Positions 33,927 to 42,488 of a DNA stretch of 64,000 nucleotides are shown piece by piece. The notes beneath the pieces were generated by a model that had not been told where the DNA came from, did not search any database, and was given only the letters and a program-made list of their open reading frames with translations. This DNA is from Rhizobium sp. Leaf306 (GTDB lineage: Bacteria > Pseudomonadota > Alphaproteobacteria > Rhizobiales > Rhizobiaceae), in assembly GCF_001423425.1 (NCBI RefSeq), contig NZ_LMNX01000003.1, forward strand, positions 365,910 through 429,909. The letters run 5' to 3'. The translations under genes and the position numbers were made by a program. Within the stretch, counting starts at the first letter, position 1. Each line of letters starts with the position of its first letter.

Positions 33927-34402
33927 CGCCTTGCCTCCCGTACCATGTCGCCGAGACACTGCTCGTCGACCCGACCATAGAGTTCGCCGTCCATCATTGC
34001 GGCCGGTGCGCAGGCGCAGAGACCGAGACAGTAGACCGGCTCCAGCGTCACCGCGCCATCGAGCGTCGTCTCGTGAAAGTCGATCCCGAGAACCTGCCGG
34101 GCGCGATCCGCGATATGGTCGCTGCCCATCGACTGGCAGGCCTCGGCCCGACAGAGCTTCAGCACATGACGGCCCGCCGTATGATCGCGGAATTCGTGAT
34201 AGAAGGTGACGACGCCGTGCACCTCGGCGCGAGACAGGTTGAGTTCGGTCGCGATCACCTGCTTGACCTCATCCGGCACGTAACCGAACTCCGCCTGAAT
34301 GGCATGCAGGATGGGCAGCATCGGCCCCTCGAGATGCTTCAGGCTTGCGATAATGCTCAGCGACCGCGCGGTGAACTCACCGGCGGAAATATGCATGTTC
34401 AT
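33923..34402 (-). CDS. fdsG: NAD-dependent formate dehydrogenase gamma subunit
   Basis: 159 residues, NuoE-like. A helical N-terminus ('GPMLPILHAIQAEFGYVP') precedes the thioredoxin-fold [2Fe-2S] domain with ligands in 'LCRAEACQSMG' (C-x4-C) and 'CLGLCACAPA' (C-x3-C). ATG 34402 has GGGGAGG 8 bases upstream. First gene of the fds operon, so the promoter must lie in 34403-34639. Confidence 0.94.
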   Translation of the reverse strand: MNMHISAGEFTARSLSIIASLKHLEGPMLPILHAIQAEFGYVPDEVKQVIATELNLSRAEVHGVVTFYHEFRDHTAGRHVLKLCRAEACQSMGSDHIADRARQVLGIDFHETTLDGAVTLEPVYCLGLCACAPAAMMDGELYGRVDEQCLGDMVREARR

Positions 34403-34469
34403 ATGAGCGGCCTCCCCGCTGATCCCGCAAGCCGCCCTCCACGACAGCCAACGGGGTCAAAACACGTAC

Positions 34470-34489
34470 AAGCTGGGCGAACCCAGCTT
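34470..34489 (-). promoter_or_regulatory. stem-loop in the fdsG leader
   Basis: A perfect 8-bp stem AAGCTGGG / CCCAGCTT with a CGAA tetraloop lies 68-87 bases before the fdsG start. On either strand it would form a stable hairpin; it could be a leader structure or an operator. Confidence 0.4.
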
Positions 34490-34583
34490 CACGATGCAGG
34501 AAAGTGTCTCATCTCATGATTTTTGGTCAATAGTGCAGAACGGTTACGCAATAGAACAAAGCTATCGCACAACCTGCCGCCAT

Positions 34584-34597
34584 TCGGACGCGTCCGA
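34584..34597. promoter_or_regulatory. 14-bp perfect palindrome downstream of the J-domain gene
   Basis: TCGGACGCGTCCGA is self-complementary. It is 43 bp after the J-domain gene end and about 180 bp before fdsG. It might be an operator for the fds promoter or part of a weak terminator; the sequence alone does not decide. Confidence 0.3.
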
Positions 34598-34639
34598 GTC
34601 TTAACTGCAAGACCCGCAACTATAGCGATGCACGAATTC

Positions 34640-35248
34640 TCAGCAGAAGCCGTTCAGCTTAAGGATCTTGTGCGCCTCGATCGATGCGCGAAGCTCGTCT
34701 TCTGATGTTCGGCTGCCCTGGTTTGCATCGGGATGGTGCATCTTGAGGCGCTCCTTGTAGCGGAGCCTGATCTGCGCGGGCGTTGCGTCTTGCGGAAGTC
34801 CGAGTGTCTCGAACGCCTTTGCTTCGAGAACCTTGAGCTTTCTTGCCTGCTGTTCCGCCTTTTGCGCCTTGCGCTGCTCCGCGCTCTTTCGCGCGTTGAG
34901 CGCCTTTGCCGACCCGGAGCGGGTCGTCAGCGGCATCGGGATCTCGGTCGGCTGCTTGACGCCGGTGCCCAATGTCGAGCGCTGGCCAGCGACCGCTTCC
35001 TTCTGGTAGCGGGCGACCACAGGATCCGACTGGGCCGGGGAAAAGTTGTAGCCCTTGTTGTAGTCCTTGATGTGCTCGAGACAGAATAGAAGATACAGGC
35101 CTTCGCCGCCCTGGCCGACCGGCGCGCGGTGAGAACCCTTCTTCTCGCAGCCATCCCACTGGCATCTCGGCCCGGATGTGTCGCTCTGCGGCGCAGGCTT
35201 TTTGCGGATGGACTTCAGGCCCACAAATATCTTCGAATCGACTGTCAT
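34640..35248 (-). CDS. J-domain (DnaJ-like) protein with N-terminal Cys motif
   Basis: 202 residues. The J domain is at the C-terminus (about 140-200): 'AFETLGLPQDATPAQIRLRYKERL' and then the H-P-D tripeptide in 'MHHPDAN', so it can stimulate an Hsp70. The middle is a charged Lys/Ala/Gln-rich helix. The N-terminal third has C-x4-C ('CQWDGC') and 'FCLEH' that could form a small zinc site. It lacks the G/F linker and the zinc-finger repeats of DnaJ, so it is a class III co-chaperone, a type seen widely in alphaproteobacteria but poorly studied. Confidence 0.82.
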   Translation of the reverse strand: MTVDSKIFVGLKSIRKKPAPQSDTSGPRCQWDGCEKKGSHRAPVGQGGEGLYLLFCLEHIKDYNKGYNFSPAQSDPVVARYQKEAVAGQRSTLGTGVKQPTEIPMPLTTRSGSAKALNARKSAEQRKAQKAEQQARKLKVLEAKAFETLGLPQDATPAQIRLRYKERLKMHHPDANQGSRTSEDELRASIEAHKILKLNGFC

Positions 35249-35400
35249 GGGTGTCTATATGGCGGCAACATGCGATGACAGCAAGCGGGGAACCTGCGTT
35301 CCACATTTATCCGTGTTTTTCAGAAAACAACTGTGCTTTTAGCGGCGATATCCGGCCTTGGTTACCGAGTGTCGCCGCAGTCATGTCCGGGCGCTTCAAA

Positions 35401-36687
35401 TCAAAAACCGGTGAGACGGGGCAGCCAGGTCGACAGCGCCGGAATGAAGGTGATCACAAGCAGGATCACGACATAGGCGATGAGGAACGGTGTCATTTCC
35501 CGCGAGATCTCGCTGACCCTGATCCTGACCGCGGCCGACACGACATAGAGAAGCTGGCCGACGGGCGGAGTAATCAGCCCGATCGTCAGGTTGAGAATAA
35601 CGATCATCGCAAAGTGGATCGGATCGATCCCCAGGCTGAAGGCGATCGGCGCCAGGATCGGCACCAGGATCATGACGCCGGGAAGGGGATCCATAAACGT
35701 GCCGAACAGCAGCAAAAGGACGTTGACGGCGAGAAGGAACATGATCGGGCTGAGGTTCCACGATATGATCAGGTCCGCCATATATTGCGGCACGCCTTCG
35801 ATGATCAGCACCCAGGCAAAGGCTCGTGCGGCAGCGAGGATGAGCAGAATGCCGACGGTGATCATCGCCGAGCGGAAGATGATATCAGGCAGATCCCGCA
35901 TGTGCAGGGAGCGGTAGATGAACATGCCGCAGAACAGCGAGTAGAATACCGCGATGACGGAGGCCTCGGTCGGGGTGAAGTACCCGGCGCGGATGCCGCC
36001 GACGACGATGACAATCAGGGCAACTGCCGGCATCGCGTAGACCGTCGTCCTTACCATCTCGGCAAGCGTCGGCCGCAGATCCATCGAGCGGTAGTTGCGC
36101 TTGCGGGAAATGTAGAAGTTCACCAGGCACATCGCGGCGGAGATCAGGAGACCAGGAATGACGCCCGCAACGAACAGGCCGCCGACCGAAACGCGATTGT
36201 CCTGCAGGGCATAGATGATCATGGTGATCGACGGCGGGATGATCGGATCGACGATCGCCACAGCCGCAGCCAAAGCGGATGCGTAGCGCTTCTCGTAACC
36301 GCTTTTCTCCATCATCCGGATCGTCATCGCGCCCGGTCCGGCCGCTGCTGCAAGTGCCGAGCCGGAAATGCCGGCAAACAGCGTTGTCGAGATGATGCTG
36401 GCATAACCGAGCCCGCCGCGGGCACGGCCGACGAACTGGGCAGCAAGGCGCAGGAGATGATGGGTGAGCGCGCCGCCCGTCATCAGTTCAGCCGCCAGGA
36501 TAAAGAACGGGACGGCGAGCAGAGGGAAGCTGTCCACCCCTGAGAACATTTCCTTGATCACGACGATCTGCGGATAGCGGCTGCCGAGAATGACGGCGAG
36601 CCAGGTCGAAATCGCCAGCGTGAAGGCTATCGGCACGCCGACGGCCATCAGGATGAAAAACGAAACGAAGAGAATGGAAATCATCAT
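35401..36687 (-). CDS. TRAP transporter large permease (DctM type)
   Basis: 428 residues from ATG 36687, about 12 membrane helices. The family features are visible: 'VPIAFTLAISTW' in the first helix, 'PFFILAAELMTGG', 'GISGSALAAAAGPG', 'DPIIPPSI' and near the end 'TPPVGQLLYV'. It couples sodium to uptake of a carboxylate held by the DctP protein. The start lies 2 bp after the small permease stop. Confidence 0.92.
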   Translation of the reverse strand: MMISILFVSFFILMAVGVPIAFTLAISTWLAVILGSRYPQIVVIKEMFSGVDSFPLLAVPFFILAAELMTGGALTHHLLRLAAQFVGRARGGLGYASIISTTLFAGISGSALAAAAGPGAMTIRMMEKSGYEKRYASALAAAVAIVDPIIPPSITMIIYALQDNRVSVGGLFVAGVIPGLLISAAMCLVNFYISRKRNYRSMDLRPTLAEMVRTTVYAMPAVALIVIVVGGIRAGYFTPTEASVIAVFYSLFCGMFIYRSLHMRDLPDIIFRSAMITVGILLILAAARAFAWVLIIEGVPQYMADLIISWNLSPIMFLLAVNVLLLLFGTFMDPLPGVMILVPILAPIAFSLGIDPIHFAMIVILNLTIGLITPPVGQLLYVVSAAVRIRVSEISREMTPFLIAYVVILLVITFIPALSTWLPRLTGF

Positions 36688-36689
36688 GG

Positions 36690-37199
36690 TCAGGCAGCAA
36701 CCGGCGGGAGGTCGTCTTCGCCCTGCAGCGCGCTCATGCCGCCGATGACGTAGGTGCGCAGAACCAGGAGAAGATGGATGGTCAAAAGGGTGAAGCCGAT
36801 CGGGATCGCGAGATAGATATAGCCGAAGGGGATCTGCGTGGACGGCGTCGTCTGCAGCATCGTGCGGCCAACGTAGGTTTTGCCGGCCCAGATCATCACC
36901 GCGAAGAACGCGAACATGATGATCGCCGAGATGATGCGAAGGATGCGGGCTTTGCGATCTCCGACCGCGATCTGGACGTTGTCGATCGCCGTCAACGAAC
37001 CGTGCCTGAGCGTAATGCCGGCTCCGATGAATGTCAGCCAGATCATCAGGTGGCGGGCAACTTCGTCCGACCAGGTGATCGACTGATTGGTGAGAAACCG
37101 AAGGCAGACGTTGAGAAACACCAGGATCGCCATCGCAGACAGTATAGCGATCAGCAGCCAGCGATTGAGATCGACGAAAATACGTTCGAATTTCTGCAT
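36690..37199 (-). CDS. TRAP transporter small permease (DctQ type)
   Basis: 169 residues from ATG 37199 with four hydrophobic helices and the DctQ signature 'SDEVARHLMIWLTFIGAG' in the second. It bridges the binding protein and the large permease in the membrane. Located between the SBP and large permease genes on the same strand. Confidence 0.9.
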   Translation of the reverse strand: MQKFERIFVDLNRWLLIAILSAMAILVFLNVCLRFLTNQSITWSDEVARHLMIWLTFIGAGITLRHGSLTAIDNVQIAVGDRKARILRIISAIIMFAFFAVMIWAGKTYVGRTMLQTTPSTQIPFGYIYLAIPIGFTLLTIHLLLVLRTYVIGGMSALQGEDDLPPVAA

Positions 37200-37208
37200 T
37201 GCACCCCC

Positions 37209-37223
37209 GGCGCTCGAAGCGCC
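37209..37223 (-). other. stem-loop between dctP-type and dctQ-type genes
   Basis: GGCGCT-CGA-AGCGCC forms a 6-bp stem with a tight loop in the 90-bp gap after the binding-protein gene. Such hairpins often cause the periplasmic protein to be made in excess over the permeases. Confidence 0.4.
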
Positions 37224-37289
37224 GCCCCTCGGATCGATCCTGCAACGGGCATCCACCGGAAGCGGACGCCCGTCGCGGTGTTTTCGGGC

Positions 37290-38294
37290 TTATTTCGTCG
37301 CGATGATCTGGTCGACAAGGTCCTTGGTGTAGGTCTTGTAGTAACCGTCATAGGCGGACTGTATCGACTTCTGGAACGCCGCCTTCTGCTCGTCGCTGAG
37401 CACGTTGACCTGCATGCCGGACGCCTTCGCCTTTTCCACGCCGTTCTTTTCGGAGGCGTCTACGAAGGCGCGCATGGCTTCCTTGCCCTTCAAAGCACCG
37501 TCCGCAAAGATCTTCTGTTCGTCCTCGGAAAGGCTTTCCCAGAACGATGGCGCCACGATCAGCATTGCCGGCGAATAGACGTGTCCGGACACCGTCAGAT
37601 ACTTCTGAACTTCCCAGAGCTTGGCGGAGACGATGACCGAAAGCGGGTTTTCCTGTCCGTCGATCGCGCCCTGCTGCAGGGCTGGAATGACTTCCGGCCA
37701 GGACATTGGCGTCGGTGCGGCACCAGCCGTCTTGAAGGCCGCGATATGGACCGGATTTTCCATGGTGCGGATCTTCAGCCCGGCCAGATCCTCCGGCTTT
37801 TCGATCGGCTGGCGGTTGTTGGTGATGTGGCGAAAGCCCTGCTCGCCCCAGGCAAGGGCGATCAGCTCGCGATCGCGGAACTTTTCAAGGATGCCTTCAC
37901 CGATCGGTCCGTCCAGCACGGCGCGCGCATGCGTCAGGTCGCGAAACAGGAACGGAATATCAGTGACGCCAATCTCGGGTACGAAGTTGGAAAGTGCCCC
38001 GGAGGAGACCACGACGGCCTGGACGCCGGTTCCAAGCTGCAGGCCTTCGATGACTTCGCGCTCGCCACCCTGTGCGGAGGACGGGAAATGCGTGAACTTG
38101 AATTTGCCCTGGCTGGTTTCGGTAACGTATTTGTCCCAGCCATCGGCGGCGGCACCGTAATGGGAATCGCGCGCCAGCGCGTAGGCGATCTTCACCTCGG
38201 TTGCCTGTGCCAAGGCACCGGTTGCCCAGGTCGCTGCAAGGGTGGCAGCCGCAACGGCGCCAGCAAAAGTCCGTCTGTTCAACGCATGAAACAC
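37290..38294 (-). CDS. TRAP transporter substrate-binding protein (DctP type)
   Basis: 334 residues from GTG 38294, preceded by GGGAGGAAAACAC. A twin-arginine-like or Sec signal ('NRRTFAGAVAAATLAATWATGALAQ' in the first 28 residues) leads into a DctP domain with 'LQLGTGVQAVVVSSG', 'GLKIRTMENP' containing the carboxylate-binding Arg, and 'QENPLSVI'. Ligands of this family are C4-dicarboxylates, keto acids or sugar acids; the exact one is not evident. Confidence 0.9.
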   Translation of the reverse strand: MFHALNRRTFAGAVAAATLAATWATGALAQATEVKIAYALARDSHYGAAADGWDKYVTETSQGKFKFTHFPSSAQGGEREVIEGLQLGTGVQAVVVSSGALSNFVPEIGVTDIPFLFRDLTHARAVLDGPIGEGILEKFRDRELIALAWGEQGFRHITNNRQPIEKPEDLAGLKIRTMENPVHIAAFKTAGAAPTPMSWPEVIPALQQGAIDGQENPLSVIVSAKLWEVQKYLTVSGHVYSPAMLIVAPSFWESLSEDEQKIFADGALKGKEAMRAFVDASEKNGVEKAKASGMQVNVLSDEQKAAFQKSIQSAYDGYYKTYTKDLVDQIIATK

Positions 38295-38497
38295 GTGTTT
38301 TCCTCCCGTAGAGCGCGTCGTCCTCATCCGCGCATGTGGACGACCTCCATCCGCGAAAACCTGATAGACGTCAAGTTCATCCAAGGCCGATAGAAGAGCC
38401 TCGCCGGAGGTATTTCGGTTGCAGTCTGATCGACGGCTGATGTCTGTGGTGGAAAAGACGCATCGCCTGCTTTCAGGCTCTGCAAGACGCAGGCTTT

Positions 38498-38525
38498 GGT
38501 CGAGGCGCACGACTTCGCCTCGACC
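38498..38525 (-). terminator. 10-bp stem-loop after the phosphodiesterase gene
   Basis: GGTCGAGGCG and CGCCTCGACC pair perfectly around an 8-base loop, 9 bp beyond the stop codon at 38534. There is no T-run, but the place suggests a transcript end for the importer operon at 38.5-43.6 kb. Confidence 0.55.
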
Positions 38526-38533
38526 GTCCGAAA

Positions 38534-39334
38534 TCAAGGCCCTTCGCAGATCGGCGCCTGGCCGGTGATCGTCTCACCCACTTCCACGGCGTAGGCGCGC
38601 AGGCCATGTCCATCGAGGTTGATGATCCGGTAGCAGGGATTGCCGCCCGTCCAGAACGGCATCGGATTGGCAAGGTCTGTCACGAATCGATGGGCGCAGG
38701 CCTGACCGGAGCTGTAGGCGATGCCCTCGGCGCTCGTTCCCGACATCGGAACATGGATATGGCCGAACACGATATGACGGATGCCCGCTTTGTGGCCGGC
38801 AAGCCGGCGCATGATCCGCCCGTCGTCATGCATGCCGATGTGATCGAAATGGGCAATGCCGCAGTCGATCGGCGGGTGATGGATAAAGACTGTGACCGGG
38901 TGCTGGCCGGCGCTATCGAGCGCCTCGTCCAGAAACGCCATGCGGTCTTCGCCGTAGATACCGCCGATGACGCTCGCCTCATGGCTGTCGAGAAAGACAA
39001 GCCGCCCGAACTCGGTGTCGAGGAAGGACTGTACGTATCCGTTTGCATCGACCGGATGGGCAGGGAAGGCCGCCCTGAAATTGGGCCGGTCGTCATGGTT
39101 GCCGAGCATCAGGCGCACTTCGAACGGTACGGGCGCCAGGATATCCTTGAGGATGTCGTAGGCTTCGGGATCACCGTGATTGCAAAGGTCGCCGGTCATC
39201 ACCAACAGGTCCGCATCAGCGTGCTTCTCGAGGACATCAGCCACGGCTGCGCGCAGCTGTTTCTCGGGGTCGACACCGTTCACGGACTGGCCTGACAGCA
39301 TCAGGTGCGTATCGGTGATCTGCAGAATTTTCAT
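38534..39334 (-). CDS. GpdQ/CpdA-like metallophosphodiesterase
   Basis: 266 residues from ATG 39334. All binuclear metallophosphoesterase motifs are seen: 'TDTHLM' (D-x-H), 'GDLCNHG' (G-D), 'GNHDDR' (G-N-H-D), 'HHPP' and 'FGHIH' (G-H-x-H). The short length and the 'GDPEAYDILKDIL' segment recall the Enterobacter glycerophosphodiesterase GpdQ as well as cyclic-nucleotide phosphodiesterases. As the last gene of a Ugp-like importer operon it most likely hydrolyses imported glycerophosphodiesters in the cytosol; a cyclic-nucleotide substrate cannot be ruled out. Confidence 0.85.
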   Translation of the reverse strand: MKILQITDTHLMLSGQSVNGVDPEKQLRAAVADVLEKHADADLLVMTGDLCNHGDPEAYDILKDILAPVPFEVRLMLGNHDDRPNFRAAFPAHPVDANGYVQSFLDTEFGRLVFLDSHEASVIGGIYGEDRMAFLDEALDSAGQHPVTVFIHHPPIDCGIAHFDHIGMHDDGRIMRRLAGHKAGIRHIVFGHIHVPMSGTSAEGIAYSSGQACAHRFVTDLANPMPFWTGGNPCYRIINLDGHGLRAYAVEVGETITGQAPICEGP

Positions 39335-39402
39335 CGTCGGTCTCTTAAAATAGGAGTTGGTCGCGGGGAGGCTCCCCGCGACCTTGGGCATGGTGTCCGC
39401 GA

Positions 39403-40695
39403 TTACTTCATCAGGGCGTTGGTCTGCTCGACGATCTGCTTCAGACCGGCCTCAGGCGTGACTTCGCCGCGCATGACGGTGCCGATGATGTCGCGCTGGG
39501 TGCGCCAGATGCGCACGGAATCGCCACCCGGATAACCGGCCCACGGCAGCGAGCGCTCAGCCTGGAGCGAAGCGGTTTTGACGTTCGGATGCTCGGCATA
39601 GTAGGGCGCCAGGAATTCCGGACCGGTGGCCAGCTTGTTGGTTGGCAGGTAGCCGGTGATGCGAACGATGACGTTCTGCGCTTCCGGACCTGTCACCCAC
39701 TTCATATACTTCCAGGCTGCGTCCTGCTTTTCCTTGTCCTGGGTCAGCATCACGGCCGAGTTTCCGCCGGTCGGTACGCCGCCCTTTCCAGGGTTATCCA
39801 GCGGGAAGGTCGAGGTCACCAGCTTGAAGCGGTCACCGACCAAGGCTTCGATCGTCTGCACATGGGCAGGCGTCGAGAAGATAAAGCCGGTGAGGCCTGC
39901 ACCGAACTGCTGACGCGACTGGTCCCAGTCAAGCAGGTTCTGGCCGCCTTCGGTGACGAAGCGACGGGCGAGCTTCAGAGCGTTGAGGCCGATCTCGTTG
40001 TCGAAGCCGACGGTCTTGGTGGTCTCGTCGACCAGCTTGCCGCCCTGATTGGTGATAAGCGCCTGCCACAACCAGTCATCCGGCCACAGGTTGATATCGT
40101 AACCCATGCCGGACACCTTGGCGTCCTGCGCATGGATCTTGTTCGCAAGCTGGATCAGGCCGTCGAATGTCTTCGGCATGTTGTCCGGATCGCCGCCGGC
40201 TTTGCGCACCAGTTCGGCGTTGACATAGATGATCGGCGAGGATGCGTTGACCGGCAGGCCGTACTGCTTGCCGTCGACCATGCCCAGCGCTGACATCTTC
40301 GGCGAATAGTTCTTGTCGAGGAAAGCCTGGCCGCCATCCTTTTCAATGAACGGAGCGAGATCGTTGATCTGCTTGCGCGGTGCCAGTGTGTGGACCAGTT
40401 CTGCCGTCAGATTGTAGCCCGAGAAATAGACGTCCGGCAGGTTGCCGGTGACGGCTGCGCGCAGAACCTGCTGCTGGCCGTCGTTATAGCCGGGCGCTGG
40501 CGCCAGGAAGTTGATCTTGACGTCCGGATTGTTCTTCATGAACTCATCGGCCAGCGGCTGATGGAATTTCGTGAAGCCCGGCAGGTTGTAGAGCACGTTC
40601 AAAGTGACATCCGCTGCAGATGCTTGCGTGGAAAAGCCTGTCAGCGCGAGGCCGAGAGCCAGTCCGCCAAGCGCGGTCCGTCTGGTGATATGCAT
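39403..40695 (-). CDS. ABC transporter substrate-binding protein, family 1 (Ugp-like)
   Basis: 430 residues with a Sec signal peptide (R-R-T-A-L-G-G-L... ending S-A-A near 28) and the SBP_bac_1 fold: 'LNVLYNLPGFTKFHQPLADEF', 'YGLPVNASSPIIYVNAELV' and 'FIFSTPAHVQ'. UgpB-type proteins bind glycerol-3-phosphate or its diesters. It lies 45 bp downstream of the second permease gene and before the phosphodiesterase, so the SBP here is not the first gene of its operon, which is unusual. Confidence 0.88.
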   Translation of the reverse strand: MHITRRTALGGLALGLALTGFSTQASAADVTLNVLYNLPGFTKFHQPLADEFMKNNPDVKINFLAPAPGYNDGQQQVLRAAVTGNLPDVYFSGYNLTAELVHTLAPRKQINDLAPFIEKDGGQAFLDKNYSPKMSALGMVDGKQYGLPVNASSPIIYVNAELVRKAGGDPDNMPKTFDGLIQLANKIHAQDAKVSGMGYDINLWPDDWLWQALITNQGGKLVDETTKTVGFDNEIGLNALKLARRFVTEGGQNLLDWDQSRQQFGAGLTGFIFSTPAHVQTIEALVGDRFKLVTSTFPLDNPGKGGVPTGGNSAVMLTQDKEKQDAAWKYMKWVTGPEAQNVIVRITGYLPTNKLATGPEFLAPYYAEHPNVKTASLQAERSLPWAGYPGGDSVRIWRTQRDIIGTVMRGEVTPEAGLKQIVEQTNALMK

Positions 40696-40740
40696 TTTGG
40701 TCTCCGAAGAGTTCGGTTGGGGGAGGGAGGAGGAGAGCAG

Positions 40741-41562
40741 TTACTTCACGCCGGTCATGGTGATGCCGGCGATGAAATGTTTTCTGGCAAGAAGGAAGCA
40801 GACAACCATCGGGGCCGTGATAATCGTCGCACCCGCCATCAGTGCGCCGTAGTTCGCGCCGGACTCTACGTCCGCGAAAAACAGCATGCCGAGCGGCGGC
40901 GGCGCCAGATTGGTGTCGGTGACAACGATCATCGGCCAGTAGAGGTCGTTCCAGTGGGCGACCAGCGAGAACACCGAGAAGGCCGCAAGCGAAGGCAGAG
41001 AGCCGCGCAGCACCAGCCGGAAGCAGATCTCGAGTTCCGAAAATCCGTCCATGCGTGCGGCCTCGATGATCTCGTCGGGATAGCTGCGGAACGACTGGTT
41101 GAAGAGGAAAATCGCAAAGACCGAGAGAAGAAACGGCATCATCATTGCGAAATAGGTGTTCAGCAGCTGCGCTTTTGCGAGGCCGACGAAGAGTGGCAGG
41201 GCAAGCGCCTGGATGGGCACGGTCAGTGCGGCGATGACCAGTGTCAGCAGAAGTTTGCGGCCGGGAAAGCGAAGCTTTGCGAGCGCGTAGGCTGCAGGCA
41301 CCGCAGTCAGTACCTGCACGATCAGGATGCCGAAGCAGACGATCACGCCGTTCATCATGAAGCGGAGCATCGGAACCTGACTGGCGGCCCGCGAATAGTT
41401 GTCGAGGGCTGCAAATTTCTCCGGGATCGGCCAGAGCGAGACGCTGAAGATCTCGGCGGGCGAACGGATGGAGGTCAGAAACATCCAGTAGAACGGCAGC
41501 AGCATCACGAAGGCCCCGGCGGCCAGAACGACATGCGGCAAATATCTGCGGAGCGCGGCCAT
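40741..41562 (-). CDS. ABC transporter permease (UgpE/MalG type)
   Basis: 273 residues from the ATG that overlaps the upstream permease stop (TGATG). Six helices; the EAA loop is visible as 'EIIEAARMDGFSELEICFRLVL', followed by 'HWNDLYWPMIV', typical of MalG-like subunits. Confidence 0.9.
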   Translation of the reverse strand: MAALRRYLPHVVLAAGAFVMLLPFYWMFLTSIRSPAEIFSVSLWPIPEKFAALDNYSRAASQVPMLRFMMNGVIVCFGILIVQVLTAVPAAYALAKLRFPGRKLLLTLVIAALTVPIQALALPLFVGLAKAQLLNTYFAMMMPFLLSVFAIFLFNQSFRSYPDEIIEAARMDGFSELEICFRLVLRGSLPSLAAFSVFSLVAHWNDLYWPMIVVTDTNLAPPPLGMLFFADVESGANYGALMAGATIITAPMVVCFLLARKHFIAGITMTGVK

Positions 41563-42488
41563 CAGTAATGTACCTTCCGGTCCATATGCACCGTCTGGCC
41601 GATCGAGAGTACCAGCACGATGGCAAGGAAAATCAGGGTGAGGGCGGCCGCATAGCCGGTGTTGGAATATTCGAAGCCTTCGAGGTAGAGCGCGAACAAC
41701 AGCACTTCCGAGCCTGAACGACCCTTGGTCAGAACCGCGACGGTTTCGAAAACCTTGAATGCCGATATCGACGTGGTGACGATGACGAACATCATGGTCG
41801 GTCCCAGCATCGGCAATGTGACCGTCAGGAAACGGTCGATCGGGTTCTTCGCGCCGTCGAGCCTCACGGCCTCGTGCAGATCCTTCGGGATCGCGGTCAG
41901 ACCGGCCAGAAAGAGCACCATGTTGAAGCCCAGCACCTGCCAGATGCCGATGATCGCCATGGTCGGGATCAGCAGCGAAGGGTTGGACAGAAAGCCGACC
42001 GGCTCGAAGCCGAACCACTTGATCGCCGCATTGACCGGCCCGAGCGAGGGATGCAGCAGGAACTGGAACACCGTTGCCATGGCCACGAGCGTTGCCGTCA
42101 CCGGCAGAAAATAGGCGATCTCCCAGAAGCCGCGGCTGCGCTTGCGGTTATAGACGAGAAGTGCCACCCCGAGCGCCAGGATGACACCCGCCGGAATGAC
42201 GATGACCGCGTAAAGCACCGTGTTCCACAATGCCCGCAAGAATACCGGATCGCTGAACGCCTTGCGAAAGTTGTCGAGGCCAACGAAGCTGGTGGACATG
42301 GCGCCGAGCTGATAGTCCGTGACCGAGAAGACGGCGAGAACAAGCATCGGAATGATGTAGATGGCGAGCATCAGCAGCACAGCCGGAGCAACGAAGAAAA
42401 GCCCCCGCCGCGCCATGCGGCGTGCAGTCGACGATTTGCGTGGCCGGGCCTCTGAAATTGCCTCTACCGTTGAAGCCGCCATACTCAC
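41562..42488 (-). CDS. ABC transporter permease (UgpA/MalF type)
   Basis: 308 residues from GTG 42488, which overlaps the ATPase stop by 4 bp; an ATG two codons later is possible. The EAA loop reads 'DLHEAVRLDGAKNPIDRFLTVTLP', preceded by 'GIWQVLGFNMVLFLAGL', as in MalF-like subunits. Pairs with the gene at 40741. Confidence 0.9.
   Translation of the reverse strand: MSMAASTVEAISEARPRKSSTARRMARRGLFFVAPAVLLMLAIYIIPMLVLAVFSVTDYQLGAMSTSFVGLDNFRKAFSDPVFLRALWNTVLYAVIVIPAGVILALGVALLVYNRKRSRGFWEIAYFLPVTATLVAMATVFQFLLHPSLGPVNAAIKWFGFEPVGFLSNPSLLIPTMAIIGIWQVLGFNMVLFLAGLTAIPKDLHEAVRLDGAKNPIDRFLTVTLPMLGPTMMFVIVTTSISAFKVFETVAVLTKGRSGSEVLLFALYLEGFEYSNTGYAAALTLIFLAIVLVLSIGQTVHMDRKVHY

Noticed and set aside
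35176..36543. 455-codon plus-strand frame opposite the TRAP large permease
   Set aside because: Extremely Asp/Arg/His-rich translation, the usual antisense image of a membrane protein.
36774..38393. 539-codon plus-strand frame opposite the TRAP small permease and binding protein
   Set aside because: Antisense to two genes of a complete TRAP set.
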